Shown: positions 37,223 to 49,020 of the stretch, one piece after another
Numbering within the stretch: position 1 is the first letter of the stretch
Layout of the letters: every line of letters starts with the position of its first letter
Assembly (NCBI RefSeq): GCF_023721935.1
Contig: NW_026057581.1
Span: 21,079,612-21,143,611, forward strand
Reading direction: 5' to 3'
Source of the DNA: Panthera uncia
Taxonomy: Eukaryota > Chordata > Mammalia > Carnivora > Felidae
Length of the DNA: 64,000 nucleotides
Notes under the pieces: model-generated
The model's database searches: none
The model's input: the letters and a program-made list of their open reading frames with translations, nothing else
Told to the model about the DNA's origin: nothing
Translations under genes and position numbers: made by a program

Positions 37223-37682
37223 AGGTTATCACCAGTACTCTTTTAAGCACTCAGGGGCTCATATGCAGCCGAAATGGAGGACCATTACACTGGTGGCTGA
37301 AACCAAAAAGAAAGCTTGCTAATGTCAATTGGAAAGAATACTTTCCCTCCACACTCCCCCGACATACATATGCAATAGCCATTTCAAATGTGGGTTTCTC
37401 CTCTCCTCTCTCCACAAGGGACAGTACTGCTGGGCTGGCCTGAGATTTTAGCCCACATAAATTTCCTAAGCTCTATACTCCAGAGGAAACAATGAGTTAG
37501 CCACTTTCATATTTAGCCTTGTCTCACTGGAAAACTAAACTGTTGTAAGGGCTGTTATTAAGAGGATATTTATCAGCATTGTTGCTATAATTAGCAAGTG
37601 GAGGAGGGAGCTGTTTGGGCTTGTATGGTCTCCTCCAGAGGGAAAGCCAAAATTCTCAGGAAGCTCATTTAGTTTCCTTAAC

Positions 37683-37683
<1 letters not shown>

Positions 37684-37714
<31 letters not shown>
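37684..37714 (+). repeat. Run of 31 cytosines
   Basis: A pure C homopolymer. Runs of this length are rare in mammals and are error-prone in sequencing. Confidence 0.85.
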
Positions 37715-38039
37715 ATGATAAATATTCCTTAGGTGTCTGCTCTGTCATTGCCTATTTCTGATTTCATATTTTGGCCTTTCATATTCTATGGCTGGTGCTG
37801 TGAAGCCATGGTTATTCTGCTAAAGAACAAGGCCACCATTTATCACCTCTCAGACATCTGAGGCCCATGGAACCACCTGAACCCCAGGCATGAAACCATC
37901 TCACCATCTCATGGCAGCACTCATGGTCTGGCAGGAGCATGTGGAAAAGGCAATGCACGATGAAGGTCAGGGAATGGGTGAGCCCAGGTTGAAGGTTAGG
38001 GAACAGGCTGTGGGCCAGCCCAGGATTTTCATTCTCTAG

Positions 38040-38225
38040 CAGGAACCAACTATGTGACTACACACACTTTGCTGACAGCTTCTTGACCCACTTAGCAGCC
38101 TCATCTGTAAAGTAGGGATAATAATATATATTATTATCAGATGTCTATGGTTGTGAGGTTTAAATTACATAATTTGTAAGTGTCCCTGAAACCTCATGGT
38201 TATTCAATAAATGATGGCAACTTGT
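38040..38225 (+). mobile_element. MIR SINE relic
   Basis: It contains aaccaactatgtgactacac, agcctcatctgtaaagtagg and taatatatattattatcag. Confidence 0.7.
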
Positions 38226-38636
38226 TTTCTCCTTAGTAGAGGTCAGATTTCATGTAAATTCAGAGCATTTTGTGAGAAAGCAGCAAAAAGTTGTTCTTCT
38301 TAACCTCAATTTGGAAAGTTAGGGTTCTATCATCAAGTTCCACATTACCTAATAAGAACCATTATATTTTTACTCAGTTTTAAAGTTTATATGCCATGCT
38401 CACATAGATCCTATCTCACTAAAACGTTCTTATGAAATTGGCAGAACAAGTATAATTATTTTCATTTTATAGAAGCAGGAATGTAAGTTTCTAAAAGTAT
38501 GCATTCCAGATCAGAACCCAAGGTTCTTGCAGCTGATCCAGTGTGTCTCTCAAATACCCTCAGATATCCTGGCAGTGGCCAATCTCTCTATCTGTCATAA
38601 CCTTCCTCTCTCCATTCTGTTTTTTTCTTCTTTTTT

Positions 38637-38880
38637 TTTTTCTTTATTCTCTTTAGCTTTCTTGGGGTATGATTAATGTAAAAGATTGCACACATTTCAC
38701 ATATGCATCTTGATGAGTTCAGACATACCCATACACATGTGACACCCTTCCCACAATGAAGGAACTACACATGGCCATTCCCTCCCAAAATTTCCTTGTG
38801 TTCTTTTGTGAGTTTTGGTTGTTTGGCTATGAACACTTAACATGAGATCCTTTAGCTTGCTAATTCCTATGCATCTTCCA
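38637..38880 (-). mobile_element. L1M 3' UTR relic, antisense
   Basis: It contains gcttggggtatg-like text (ctttcttggggtatgattaa), agattgcacacatttcacat and acacccttcccacaatgaag, as in reversed old L1 3' UTR. Confidence 0.55.
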
Positions 38881-39061
38881 GCTTTCAACTTGGCTGTTAC
38901 TTCCTAACCACGCCCACCCTGGCCCACCCCACTGCCCCAGGTGCTCCCATGGTATCTTAGACGTTCCCCCGCAAGGTACTTATTGTACCATATTGCTGGG
39001 GTGCTCAGGTCTGGTTGTCCAAGACAATATTTCAGAACTTCTTTTAAAAATAATAGATGTA

Positions 39062-39261
39062 GGATCACCTGGGTGGCTTAGTCAGTTGAGATTCTGGCTC
39101 TTGATTTTGACTCAGGTCATGATCCCAGGGTTGTGGGAGCATGGAGCCTGCTTAGGATTCTCTCTCGCTCTCTCTCTCTCTCTCTCCTCCTCCTCCTCCT
39201 CCTCCCCCTCCTCTGCTTGCTCTCTCTCTCCCTAAAATAAAATTTAAAAAATTAAATATAA
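39062..39261 (+). mobile_element. Felid SINE inside a MER5A relic
   Basis: Flanks aaaaataatagatgta (39046-39061) and aaaaataatagattta (39262-39277) are the duplication. The CT and CTC tail is expanded (39157-39215). The surrounding text (about 39000-39370) resembles MER5A. Confidence 0.94.
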
Positions 39262-39494
39262 AAAAATAATAGATTTAGGGTCCCACCCAAGACCTCCTTG
39301 ATTGGGCATCTATTTTTTTAAAAGTTCCCCAGGTGATTCTAATGCACAGAATCTCCTTTATTAGAAAGTAAATCCTACAAGGGCAGTCAGTGACCAAATG
39401 TATTTTTTCCATCTTTAAGACTATAGCACTACAGTATTTGGGCAGTATTACTTATATATTAATTTATGATATTATTATTATTATTATTTATTGA

Positions 39495-39640
39495 CTGTTT
39501 GATCCACTCCAGGCCCTATGATAAGTAATTTACAGACATCTTTTTAGTTAATTCTGGCAACCACCCTGAGGAAGGTGCTATTATTGCCCTATTTGAAAGA
39601 GTAGGAATCTGCAGCTCAGAAAGCATTTTGTGAACACATC
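39495..39640 (-). mobile_element. MIR SINE relic
   Basis: It contains ccaggccctatgataagtaa, ctggcaaccaccctgaggaa and gtaggaatctgcagctcaga. Confidence 0.7.
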
Positions 39641-40659
39641 AGGGACTGTTTTCAGCTGGAGCTTCTGACAGTGCACCATAGTTGGTATTTCCTACCCACT
39701 CCCATGCTAGTAAATGGGATCCCAAGAAAGTGGTTGTAAAGAATATAAAAAGAGACACTGTGGGAATCAGCCTTCAGGCACAGCTTTAGACATTGTTTCT
39801 GAAAGGTAGAGTATAAGGCAGAATGTCAGAAGAGTTTGGGGGTCAGCCAGCATGGCCCCAAGATGCTGTTCCCAAACACCACAAATAACATGGTTTAGTT
39901 GCTGAACCACTAGAAAATTACCTGAATTTTTCCTGATGGCCTAAATTTTCTAATTTTTCAATTAAAATGCTTTTAACTGCAAGTAACAGAATTAAAATGA
40001 CTTAAACAAGAGGAATTTAACTATAATTTTCTTCTCAGTCCTAAAGGAAGCAGTCCCAAGGTTGGCTCAGATATTTAACAGCACTGCTAAGCCCTCATGT
40101 GCTTCTTATCTTTCTACTTGGTCATCTTTGTATTGTTGGCGGTATTTCTCTTCACTGTCCCAGGGTGGCTACAGAAGCTCCAAGTATCATGTCGCTTCTT
40201 GTGAAAACATGCAAAAGCCAGAAGGAAAGGGCAAACTCTTTCCTTTATAATGGAGGAGAATCCTTCCCAGAAGCCACCCAGCAGACTTCCTCTTCTTCCT
40301 GGCAGTAGGTCACATAGCCACTGCTGGCTTAAAAGCAGTCTGGGAAAGCAAGTAACAGGCTTGGTGCTTTTGGCTCATTCTGAGGAGGTGGGATTCACCA
40401 GGAAGAAAAAGGGAAGAAAGAAATGGTTGATGCTTGAACAATCAATAGTCCAGATACTCTTAACTTATGACACCTGGTGGCTAATGGAAGCTAGGCTGCC
40501 CTTGAGATTCATTTTAAAATGAGTCCAGCCCTGTGAATCCAATGTTGTTGAAGAAAGGAACATGTCAACTGTAGGGATCCCAGATGACTACATCCCTGAG
40601 AGAGATTTTGGTGACAAGGACATTGAATGATGGCTAATGCTCTCCTCTCCTGTTTTTAG

Positions 40660-40813
40660 GTCAACAGTGATCTCATTTACATTACAGTCAAGAAAGATGG
40701 CACTCATGTGGTTGAAAACGTTGATACCACCCACATTGGGAAATTAATTGTGACCAAAGAAGTTGGAGGAGATGGCATAAGGGATATTACTGATACCTAC
40801 AAATTCCAAGAAG
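40660..40813 (+). CDS. F13A1: F13A1 exon 11: main calcium-binding site
   Basis: The exon is 154 nt: 51 codons plus one base, reading VNSDLIYITVKKDGTHVVEN through ITDTYKFQE, equivalent to human 435-485. It holds most ligands of the main FXIII calcium site: Asn436 and Asp438 (VNSD), the backbone carbonyl at 457 and Glu485 (FQE). Position 457 is Ala in human and Thr here (NVDTTHIGKL); since it binds through the backbone, calcium binding should survive. Other changes are Val444, Glu468, Val469 and an Ile-Arg pair at 474-475. The acceptor is ctcctctcctgtttttag. The donor gtaact is weak, lacking G at +5. Confidence 0.97.
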
Positions 40814-43800
40814 GTAACTTACTGCCACTGAATGAAGATTTCTTTGCCCAAGCTTGTTTGGTACTTCCCCACTGTCACTATGAAATGTGTCCTGCAAAAT
40901 GAACTATAAACTCTCATGAGGTAAACACACCACATCCACAATTTTCCTTGTAGTTCTCTTTGTTTGCTCTGAGCAAAATTCCCTTTCACATGGCCTGTGA
41001 AAATGATTTGGTTTAAAGTCATGTCTATTTTCATACAATATATAGAATGTATTCTTGCGCACAAAAACACAAAAGAATCTTAACTTCCAATAATAGAAAA
41101 CATTGTCTAACTAGTATCATTTTAGTTCAATTACAGAAATTTAAACAACCATTCACATTTGTTTAGTACTTTATGAACTATTTTCACATACATTGTTCCA
41201 CTGAATTATCACAAAAGTCCCTTGAGACAGATAATACAATATTAACAGGACAGTGTGTTCTCACTAATTCAGGCCCATTAGGTTTCAGTTATAAAATAAT
41301 GTTAATGTTAATAATAGTTATTGTGTAGATGGTTTCAAATGGAGCCGTTGAGTTCAAGTCCATTTCAATCAGTACCAGGTGCCTACTCTATGTCTGGAAT
41401 TGGGTTTGGTGGCAGGGATCCCCATGGTGAGCAGGACCCAGTTTCCATTCCTGGAAAAGTGATAGGATCATCATGCAGAAGGAACTTGGGGAACAAAGAA
41501 GGAGGACACTCTGTCCAACCAGGAGATCCAGAAAAAGCAGACTAAGATAAGAAAAGTCACAGACCACAATTAAAGAAATATAGACAAGGGCTTCCAGGCA
41601 GTGGGAACATCAATGACTAAAGGCATGGAGGTGTGAAGTAGTGTGTGTTTAGGGTCCTGAAGACATTACTAAGCCATCAGTTCAGAATGCCTAGTGACTG
41701 GAGACAAAGCCACCCAAGGTCAGGAGTAGAGAGGAGGTAGAGGAGCTTGGGTGCCTTGATGGAGAATGTGGAGTATATTTTACAAATGATTCACCAGCAG
41801 AGGTTCTTAGGAGTGGCATTTATTTTACTGAATGGATAGAAATGACAAGTAATTAGCATATACCTAAATATTCATCAGTATTCCTGAAGTGCTAAGAAGT
41901 GCAGAATTTGTTTTAAATATTTTAGACAGTCTCTCTGCTCTTATTTAAAAAAGCAATTTGCACTATAAAGAGAAAGCTTGCTGAATTGAGAACTCTCATG
42001 CATTGTATTAGAAATTCAGGATTTTTGTCATCTGAACTAGTGAGATTTTGCTGCATTTCTGAAATGGTTCATTCTCTTCTATTGGTTATCATCCATTGCA
42101 CAACATAGATACAAAGTTGGGTTTTTTTTTTTCTTTTTGGCTTTTTCCTGAAATGAGAGTTTTTTTCAACCATAAGTACAATGAAACCAAACAAACAAGT
42201 AATGCCCTCTTGTAATAGAGTTACAGGCAAAGAGGCCGGGAAAGGAAAACTAAAAGTCCATAGAAAAAGAGAAAGAAACTAGCAGCAATATACACACATT
42301 TATTCGCTCATTCATTCAACAACTTGCTATTAACCACCCACCATATTCCCAGCACTATGTAGGAACAAGATGCACAGTCTAGCTGGAGAGATTCTCGGAA
42401 GCAAGCCCTCACTGAGTTATGCAGCAGGTCCCTGGAACAGGGGCGGACAGATGCTGCAGGGCACAGAGAGGGGACTTCCAAGCCAGACTCAGGATCCTGG
42501 AGGACATTAGTGATGGGCTCACTGAGACAGAAGGATAAACAGGAATCGGCCAGCTGAAGCATGAGGAGAGAGTTCTCCAGGAAAAGGCAGCCCAGTAGGG
42601 ACTGTAGATAAACTCCTGGTGTGGAAGAAGTCCTGAGCAGTGTTGAGAGCAAGAGGCAACCCTGCAGGGAGCCATCCAGACAACAAGCTGTCTTGTCTAA
42701 ACCACACAGCAGAGCACCATTTTCATTAGCTGTCATCTATGGAGGTGGCAGTGAAAGCCAAATCAGGGTCAGATGTCAAAAAAGAAAGACCCCCTTCCCC
42801 CCAGAAAAAGAAAAAACTCCACAGCAGAGTCAGGGGCTTGACCAGGGGTGGACACAAGATTAAGAGAAATAAAATGTCCCAACTCTGAATGAGAAAGACC
42901 TCTGAGGGTCAGGCTTCCAGAATTTGGCAAGAAGGCAAGGCTCAGAGAGGTGGGCGGTGTGGGGGTCTGGTCCAAGCAGAAGAACCCCTAGATCTTCACA
43001 GAGAGCTGTAAGAGACTCCCCATCCTGCTTCTGGGCTGGAGTTTGATCCCAGGAGGTTAATTAGCCTCTTAAGAATGGCAGATGCATTTTAAATTCTGAC
43101 TTTAGGAATGACCAAGTTGGATGCTATTTACAGAAGGATGCAGAGACTGTGCCGGGATCTGGCGGGAAAGACTGAGTGATTATAGACATCGCCACGGGCC
43201 CCTAGGAAAGACTGCTGGCATCCATGGTCATGCATTTGTCACTCTGATTCTCATTATTCAATCTATCATATAATTTCTCTCCCATAAATGCTGAATGTGG
43301 CCACTAAAATGTGGAGATGAATAAAAACAGATAGAAATTATTACCAGATTTAGGAATTAACTATTTTAATTAACTAAATTGTGGAAAGATCATTTTTCAC
43401 TTGGATGAACTAAAGCTTAATATTAATTTTATACCTCTTTTCAAATATATAAGATTAGGAAACTATAAAATTTTGAAAACCAGAATTCTTAAAACTTGTG
43501 TGGCAATCTATCTTCTTTTATGATGGTGTCTGGATCCCATTTCCTTTTTCTTCCATCAATTATTCCCTCTGTCATTCGTATTTTTGTCTCTCCTTCCCTG
43601 TTAGCTCCTTCCCATTTGCATTTAAGCAGGATCAAGTGTCACCTGCGTTTAAAAAAAAGTTACGAAATTCTTTTTCAGCAATATATCCCCCACTGAACAT
43701 ACCCTGTTCTTTCTTCCTCTTGGCCTCCATGGCCAGACATCTTGGAAGAGCTGCCCGCCCTTGGCACCCTATCAGGGGCCTTTTCTTTTCATTTCGTGCC

Positions 43801-43989
43801 TAGCATACCTCAGTTCTGCTACTGGCAGCAGAACCTTGAAGTTCCTCTTCCCAAGTCTGCCAAGACCCCCTGATCACAAAGTGAAACAAATGTTTGCAGA
43901 TCCCTGCTTGCCTCAGCTTCCTGTGCCTTTTGACACCACTGCTCAGCCCTGGACCTTGAAATTCTCTCTTCCCTTTCTTTGTTCCACTC

Positions 43990-44235
43990 TGGTTCCATCC
44001 CAGATTACCTGACTCTTTCTTCTATCCCCTTCTGCAACTCTAAACTCCTCTTTTTTCCCCTATCTCTGAAGGTTACTTCGTCTAGGCTCAACCCTTGGGC
44101 TTCGTTCCTACCCACTTTACATTCTTTCTCCAAGGCTGATGTTAACATTTGCATATCTACCAATCGCCCCCAGCCCAGTTGGTGTCGTTGGCCCAGCTTC
44201 TCTGTTCAACTCCACATTCACTTAAGTCTCCCTTA
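43990..44235 (+). mobile_element. Possible L2 internal relic
   Basis: CT-rich text with loose L2-like order. Weak. Confidence 0.35.
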
Positions 44236-44639
44236 GAAACCTGAAACAGACCCTTCCCGTATGCCACCTTCTCTCACTCCTCCGTTGCCCAGATGTTTCC
44301 CCCACTCCCGACCCCAGTGAAGAGAACACAGTCCCCCCCACCCAAGATTTAGCAATGTAGTCAAGCAGCAAACCTTCTAAACGTCCCCTTTGAAATAGTT
44401 CAAATTCACCTCCTGTCCTATCTCTATACCATGGCCACGCTCTGAGAATTTAAAGGTATCAGGTGTGGAAAGCCCTTAGCATAGTGCCTCATTCAGAATA
44501 AGTGTCCAGTAAGAGTTAGTTTCTGCTCCTGCCAGTAGTTCTATCATTATCACAATACTACTACTCTTAGCTCGGGCTTTGAGTATTTTTCTCCCAGCTA
44601 CCTGCGGGAGCTTCCCAATTCCACCTTCCCCCCACATCC

Positions 44640-45145
44640 TCTTTCTTTCTGTCTAATGCATGCGTTGCTGCCAAAGTGACATATCTAAAATATAAATTTG
44701 AGTCTGCTGCTTAAAAGCCCTTCCTCTCCCCTATTGCCTGAAGGGCATTCCAATCAGAGCTCGCCAAGCCTCTGCTAGTTGCCTTTAGGGCACCCTCGCT
44801 GCACCTCCAGACCACATCCACAGGCATCCCAAGAAGCAGCAGCCAGGAGAGCTGCTGACAGTCATCCACAGAGCCAGGCTGCCACTGTCTTCATGCCCTT
44901 GCTCTTACTGTGGAAAGAAAAACCCTTCTGAGAAGACTTCCCGGCCCCCAGGAGGTGTTGAGTCTCTCCCCCATGTTACTGCCCCACACTCAAATGTCTG
45001 CCCCAGAGTCTGTGATGGACACATGTACAGTGATCTCTCTGCACTTGTGTCCAAGACCTGTGAGGGAAGGGCTGTGCTTCTCTTCGGAGCCTAGTACAGT
45101 GCCTGGACGTTATAGTGGCTCAACTCGCACCAAATCATCAAATGA
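44640..45145 (+). mobile_element. L2 3' portion relic
   Basis: It contains gctgcttaaaagcccttcct, aagacctgtgagggaagggc, ctagtacagtgcctggacgt and aatgaatg. Confidence 0.7.
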
Positions 45146-46204
45146 ATGGTAAGGCAGGTGACACTTTCACAGGTGAACTTACATGCACATCACATGTCCC
45201 AAACTGGACTATTTCGTATCTATTATAAAGATGAAAGTTTTGTCTCTGGATAAAAGCAATGTGCCTCTCCAATGTGCTTCTCCATCCTTCAGAACCTCTT
45301 GTTCCAGGCTGGATCGTAGGTCCTGGGGACATGTAGATGGGTTCTAGTGGGGAAAATAATGTCATGCAGAGTCAAGTACTGGGAAAAGGACAGAAAACCA
45401 GGCAATGTGTCAGTGAGAGCTGAGAGAGCTGGGTTTGGGGACACGTTACACAGGGTAATGGAGGGGGGTGCTCTCTGAGAAGGGGACATCTGAGCTAACA
45501 CCTGAACAATGAGAAGAAACTTCCACAGACATAAAAGGGGGCTTTCATTATATCTGAGCTAATGGAAAGCTGCTTTTGACCTTGCTCCTGGAGGCCACAG
45601 AGAAATCTCAAAAAATGTAATCTGGCTTTAGATCATTCTCCCACGGCACTGAATTCATGGCCCTGAATTATGGAAGATGTCAGATCATAAAGCACAACCG
45701 CAGAGAGACGGGGATTCTGCAGTGCTCTGGGGAGACCCTGACGTCCCTGCCTCCTATGTGGGCCTGGCTTCCTGCTCACAGGGCCGGCTGATCCTCAGAG
45801 GGGGGCCAGAGGCACCTCTGTCCATGACCCTATAGAAAGTCTCTCGTGGCTCACCACAAGCCTTCCGCAGCCCCTTCTCCTCATTGGGACCAGCTCGGCC
45901 TCTCTCCCCACCAAGGTGGCACTCTCTGACCGGGCCCCGGCTGCTGGGGTTCCCCTCCTGCATTTTGCCTAAATGCATATCTGGTGGCCATCCAAAGCAG
46001 TAATCAGTAATGCTCTCTCAAGGAGCTGTTTGCCAGGTGCTCTCTGCTAAAACATTTCCCTGAACTTTCCTTTTCATGGCCCCTCATTCCCCTTATTATT
46101 ATCTCCCTCTTATTGATCTGTAAGCATGTGTGCTAGCTAATGCTTGTCCTACACCAGTTGTTCCTGGCACATTCTTACAATCTTGACAATGAGAGAAATT
46201 GTTA

Positions 46205-46233
46205 ACACACACACACACACACACACACACCAC
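46205..46233 (+). repeat. CA microsatellite
   Basis: About 14 CA units. Confidence 0.92.
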
Positions 46234-46364
46234 ACTCAAGCTTGTTTGCAACACCTATTGTCATTTTCTGTCTTTGCAAAGTACTGGTAGCTGCTGATTC
46301 TCATGCGCATACTGCCTCTAACCTCCTAACAATCCTCTGACGAAAGCACCTTTTTTTTTGTTTT

Positions 46365-46505
46365 TTACAAATAAGGACATGGATAGTAACAATAGTGCAT
46401 GCCTTGTAGAGTTGTCTGAGGAGTAAATGAGACAGTGCCGAGCACACACTTAAACACAATACCTGTCACATCGTTATCAGTGGTAGATATTGTTATTGGC
46501 TTCGT
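46365..46505 (+). mobile_element. MIR SINE relic
   Basis: It contains ttgtctgaggagtaaatgag, agtgccgagcacacacttaa and tattgttattggc. Confidence 0.65.
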
Positions 46506-46564
46506 CATCTGCATTGCATCTCATTACTAAGGTAGAAGACATTATTTTAAAGTTAACAAATTTA

Positions 46565-46778
46565 GAGACACCTGGATGGCCCAGTTTGTTAAATCTTTGA
46601 CTTCAGCTCAGGTCATGATCTCACCATTCAGGAGTTTGAGCCCTGCATCGGGCTCTGTGCTGACAGCTCAGAGCCTGGAGCCTGCTTTGGATTCTGTGTC
46701 TCCCTGTCTCTCTGCCCCTCCCCAACTCGCACTCTGTTTCTTAAAAATGAATATACATTAAAATATAATTTTAAAAAA
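46565..46778 (+). mobile_element. Felid tRNA-derived SINE
   Basis: The head is gagacacctggatggcccag. Flanks ttaacaaattta (46553-46564) and ttaatgaattta (46779-46790) are an imperfect duplication. Confidence 0.93.
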
Positions 46779-48100
46779 TTAATGAATTTAAAAGTTTGCA
46801 TTTTTATTTCAAAGTGATTTTTTTTTTTTTGCTAAACATTTCCATGACTAGTTTTCACAAGTCAAAGAATTTGCTTCTGTGTCTTCCACAATGCACAAAG
46901 ATACACCCAAAGGTAGTCAGGTGGTAAAGAGAATAATGACTATCTTTCCATACCTCCTCAAGCCCTGTCCCCTCAAGCCAAGCACTTTGTCCAGGGCTCT
47001 GTAAGGAAATATCAGCCCAGCTGAGCCAAGAGGAGCAAACCCTGAGGCTTGACTTGTACCTGTATGTTTTGCTTCCACACCTGCACAAAGCTATTGTTTG
47101 ATTCTTCCAGAACTTACCCCTTTTCCTCCCTGCCCCACCCCCGCCTTCATCTCCTCCCCTGCCACCTTGGAAATCCCAACAGAAGACATTTACCTAAAAA
47201 CAGCACACACATCTCAAACTGCATTAGAAAATATGGTGCACCACCAGATGCCAATAGGTGCCCCTCAAAACAAATGTGTTCAGTGTCAGATGAATTTGGG
47301 AAGTCTTGGTTAAATAAGTCTCCTCACCTTAGGGCTCAATCTCAGAACCTCTGACAGGCTCTAACGAACACAGTGAACATCCGGAGGCACTAGAGAACCC
47401 AGTGCTCCCCACGGGAGATTGGTCTTAGAGCCCTTTGGCAGGGAAGGCTTGTTAACAATTGGTCATGTCTGAGTGGATGGGGCTGTGCACTGCTTGGGAA
47501 AAGTGATCTCTGCACTCTTTTGGGGCCACCTGGCAACAGGGGAAGGAGTAGAGGGCAGAATGGCAGCTGCCCAGGGGTCAGCTCAGCAGGAGCAAAGGGG
47601 AGAGACCCAAGTGGAAAGAGAGATGAGGAATACAGGTCTTACCAGAAAGATCCATGAATAGGAGAAAACTCGTATAGCACCAGCTGGAGTGGTTAGATGT
47701 AGCTATTGCCAAAATCTTTACTTAGAGATCCCCAAATTCTAGCTAGGATTTGGGGAGAGAAGCAAATTGATGCCACTATTTGAGAAGAGGTAGATTGTGC
47801 CACTCTACCTGCTGAACCCCGTAGTAGCAGCACTGGGGAAACAGCCCTTAGAGCAAGTCTGTTAGCATCCCCCTTGCAGGTAAGCCCTGGTCATGCCACC
47901 TAACTCAGCAGCCTGGTCAGACCAGAACTCTGACTTTGCAGAATTGGTAACATAGGAATAATGGTGACACACCTGTCTTGAAGGGAAGTTGTGTGGCTTA
48001 TGGAGGCTACCCAGCAAGGACAACACTGTGTGTTTATTAATTTCTCTTTGATGGATTGCATTTATTTTTTTTCCTATCATTATCTCTGCCTCTTTCCTAG

Positions 48101-48388
48101 GCCAAGAAGAAGAGAGGCTGGCTCTAGAAACTGCACTGATGTATGGGGCTAAAAAGTCCCTCAACACAGAAGGCATTGTCAAACCAAGGTCTGACGTGGA
48201 CATGGATTTTGAAGTGGAGAAAGCCGTGCTGGGAAGAGACTTCAAGCTCACCATCACCTTCCAGAACAACAGCCCCAACCGTTACACCCTCTCAGCTTAT
48301 CTCTCAGGCAACATTGTCTTCTACACGGGAGTCTCCAAGACAGAATTCAAGAAGGAGACATTTGAAGTGACGCTGGAGCCCATGTCCT
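48101..48388 (+). CDS. F13A1: F13A1 exon 12: core-to-barrel-1, second thrombin-cleavage segment
   Basis: The exon is 288 nt, the longest here, equivalent to human residues 487-581. It begins GQEEERLALETALMYGAKK and ends in KKETFEVTLEPMS. Glu490 (EEER) completes the calcium site. The linker LNTEGIVKPRSDVDMDF corresponds to the human segment cut by thrombin after Lys513; position 514 is Pro here instead of Ser. Barrel 1 follows, with Tyr560 (FYTGVSK), which covers the active-site Cys in the zymogen. Residue 564, polymorphic in people, is Ser here. The open frame continues past the exon into a stop in intron 12, so only the splice donor gtaagc defines the end. The last T joins TC of exon 13 as Phe582. 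Confidence 0.97.
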
Positions 48389-48587
48389 GTAAGCTAATGA
48401 GGGGGCTCTTCTCCTTGGGAATTGTTCTCTGCCTCCCTGTCTGTCTTGGTGGTATCACTCATTAATAACTTCCAAAGTTAAAATCCTGTCCCAGAGCTCA
48501 GGAGCATGAACCACATGGGAGAATCCCTTTCTCCCAGGGGGGCCTCAAATGTCACCTTCACCTCTCATGCATAGAAGTGAATACTGA

Positions 48588-48795
48588 GGGGTGCCTGATT
48601 GGCTCAGTCATTTAAGCCTCCAACTCTTGATTTCAGCTCAGGTCATGATCTCACAGTTTGTGAGTTCAAGCCCCACATCAGGCTTTGGGCTGGCAACAAG
48701 GAGCCTGCTTAGGGTTCTTTATCTCTCTCTCTCACTCTCTCTCTCTCTGTCACTCTCACTCTCTGTCAATAAATATTTAAAAATTAAAAAAAAAA
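48588..48795 (+). mobile_element. Felid tRNA-derived SINE
   Basis: The head is ggggtgcctgattggctcag, with a CT body and an A-rich end. It lies 200 bp after exon 12. Confidence 0.94.
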
Positions 48796-48881
48796 GAAGA
48801 AAACACCAGAATTGTCAAAGCCTAGAGCCCCATGAGTCATGAGAATTAAATGTAATTTCTTGTTACTTGAAGTGTGGGTTG

Positions 48882-49020
48882 AAGACCTGAAACATCAGCA
48901 TCCCCTGGGAGGTGGTTGGAAATGCAGACCATTAGGCCCCACCCCACATCTGTCAAACCAGGATCTACATTTTAACAAGATCCCAAAGGGATTTTAGTGC
49001 CCAGGAAAGTTTGTGATGCA
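48882..49020 (+). mobile_element. MER5A (hAT-Charlie) relic
   Basis: It contains aaacatcagcatcccctggg, cattaggccccaccccacat and attttaacaagatcccaaag. Confidence 0.75.

Larger units (their letters stand above)
31654..40659 (+). other. F13A1: Intron 10 of F13A1 (9.0 kb)
   Basis: Contents: a MIR split by a felid SINE (32460-32900), a short tandem repeat (33646-33685) and a repeat-poor block with several CpGs (about 33830-34470). Then come a sense L1 3' end (34560-34757), a long L2 (35500-36085) with an ATGG tail repeat, an antisense SINE (37017-37222), a run of 31 C (37684-37714), a MIR (38040-38225), an antisense L1M 3' end (38637-38880), a SINE inside a MER5A relic (39062-39261) and a MIR (39495-39640). 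An open frame over 34496-35167 runs through the L1 3' UTR and is not a gene. I see nothing nameable in 39650-40650. Confidence 0.88.
40814..48100 (+). other. F13A1: Intron 11 of F13A1 (7.3 kb)
   Basis: This holds possible MIR/L2 relics at 41140-41560, and mostly unnamed sequence from 41560 to 43950. L2-like CT-rich sequence follows (43990-44235, 44640-45145), then a CA repeat (46205-46233), a MIR (46365-46505) and a sense SINE (46565-46778). The stretch 46800-48060 shows no repeat I can name. The acceptor before exon 12 is tctgcctctttcctag, a strong pyrimidine tract. No additional exon was recognised. Confidence 0.85.

Noticed and set aside
48389..48465. Read-through extension of exon 12 to a stop
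   Set aside because: The canonical donor gtaagc at 48389 joins exon 13 in frame with the expected Phe-Lys-Lys; retained-intron ending has no support.
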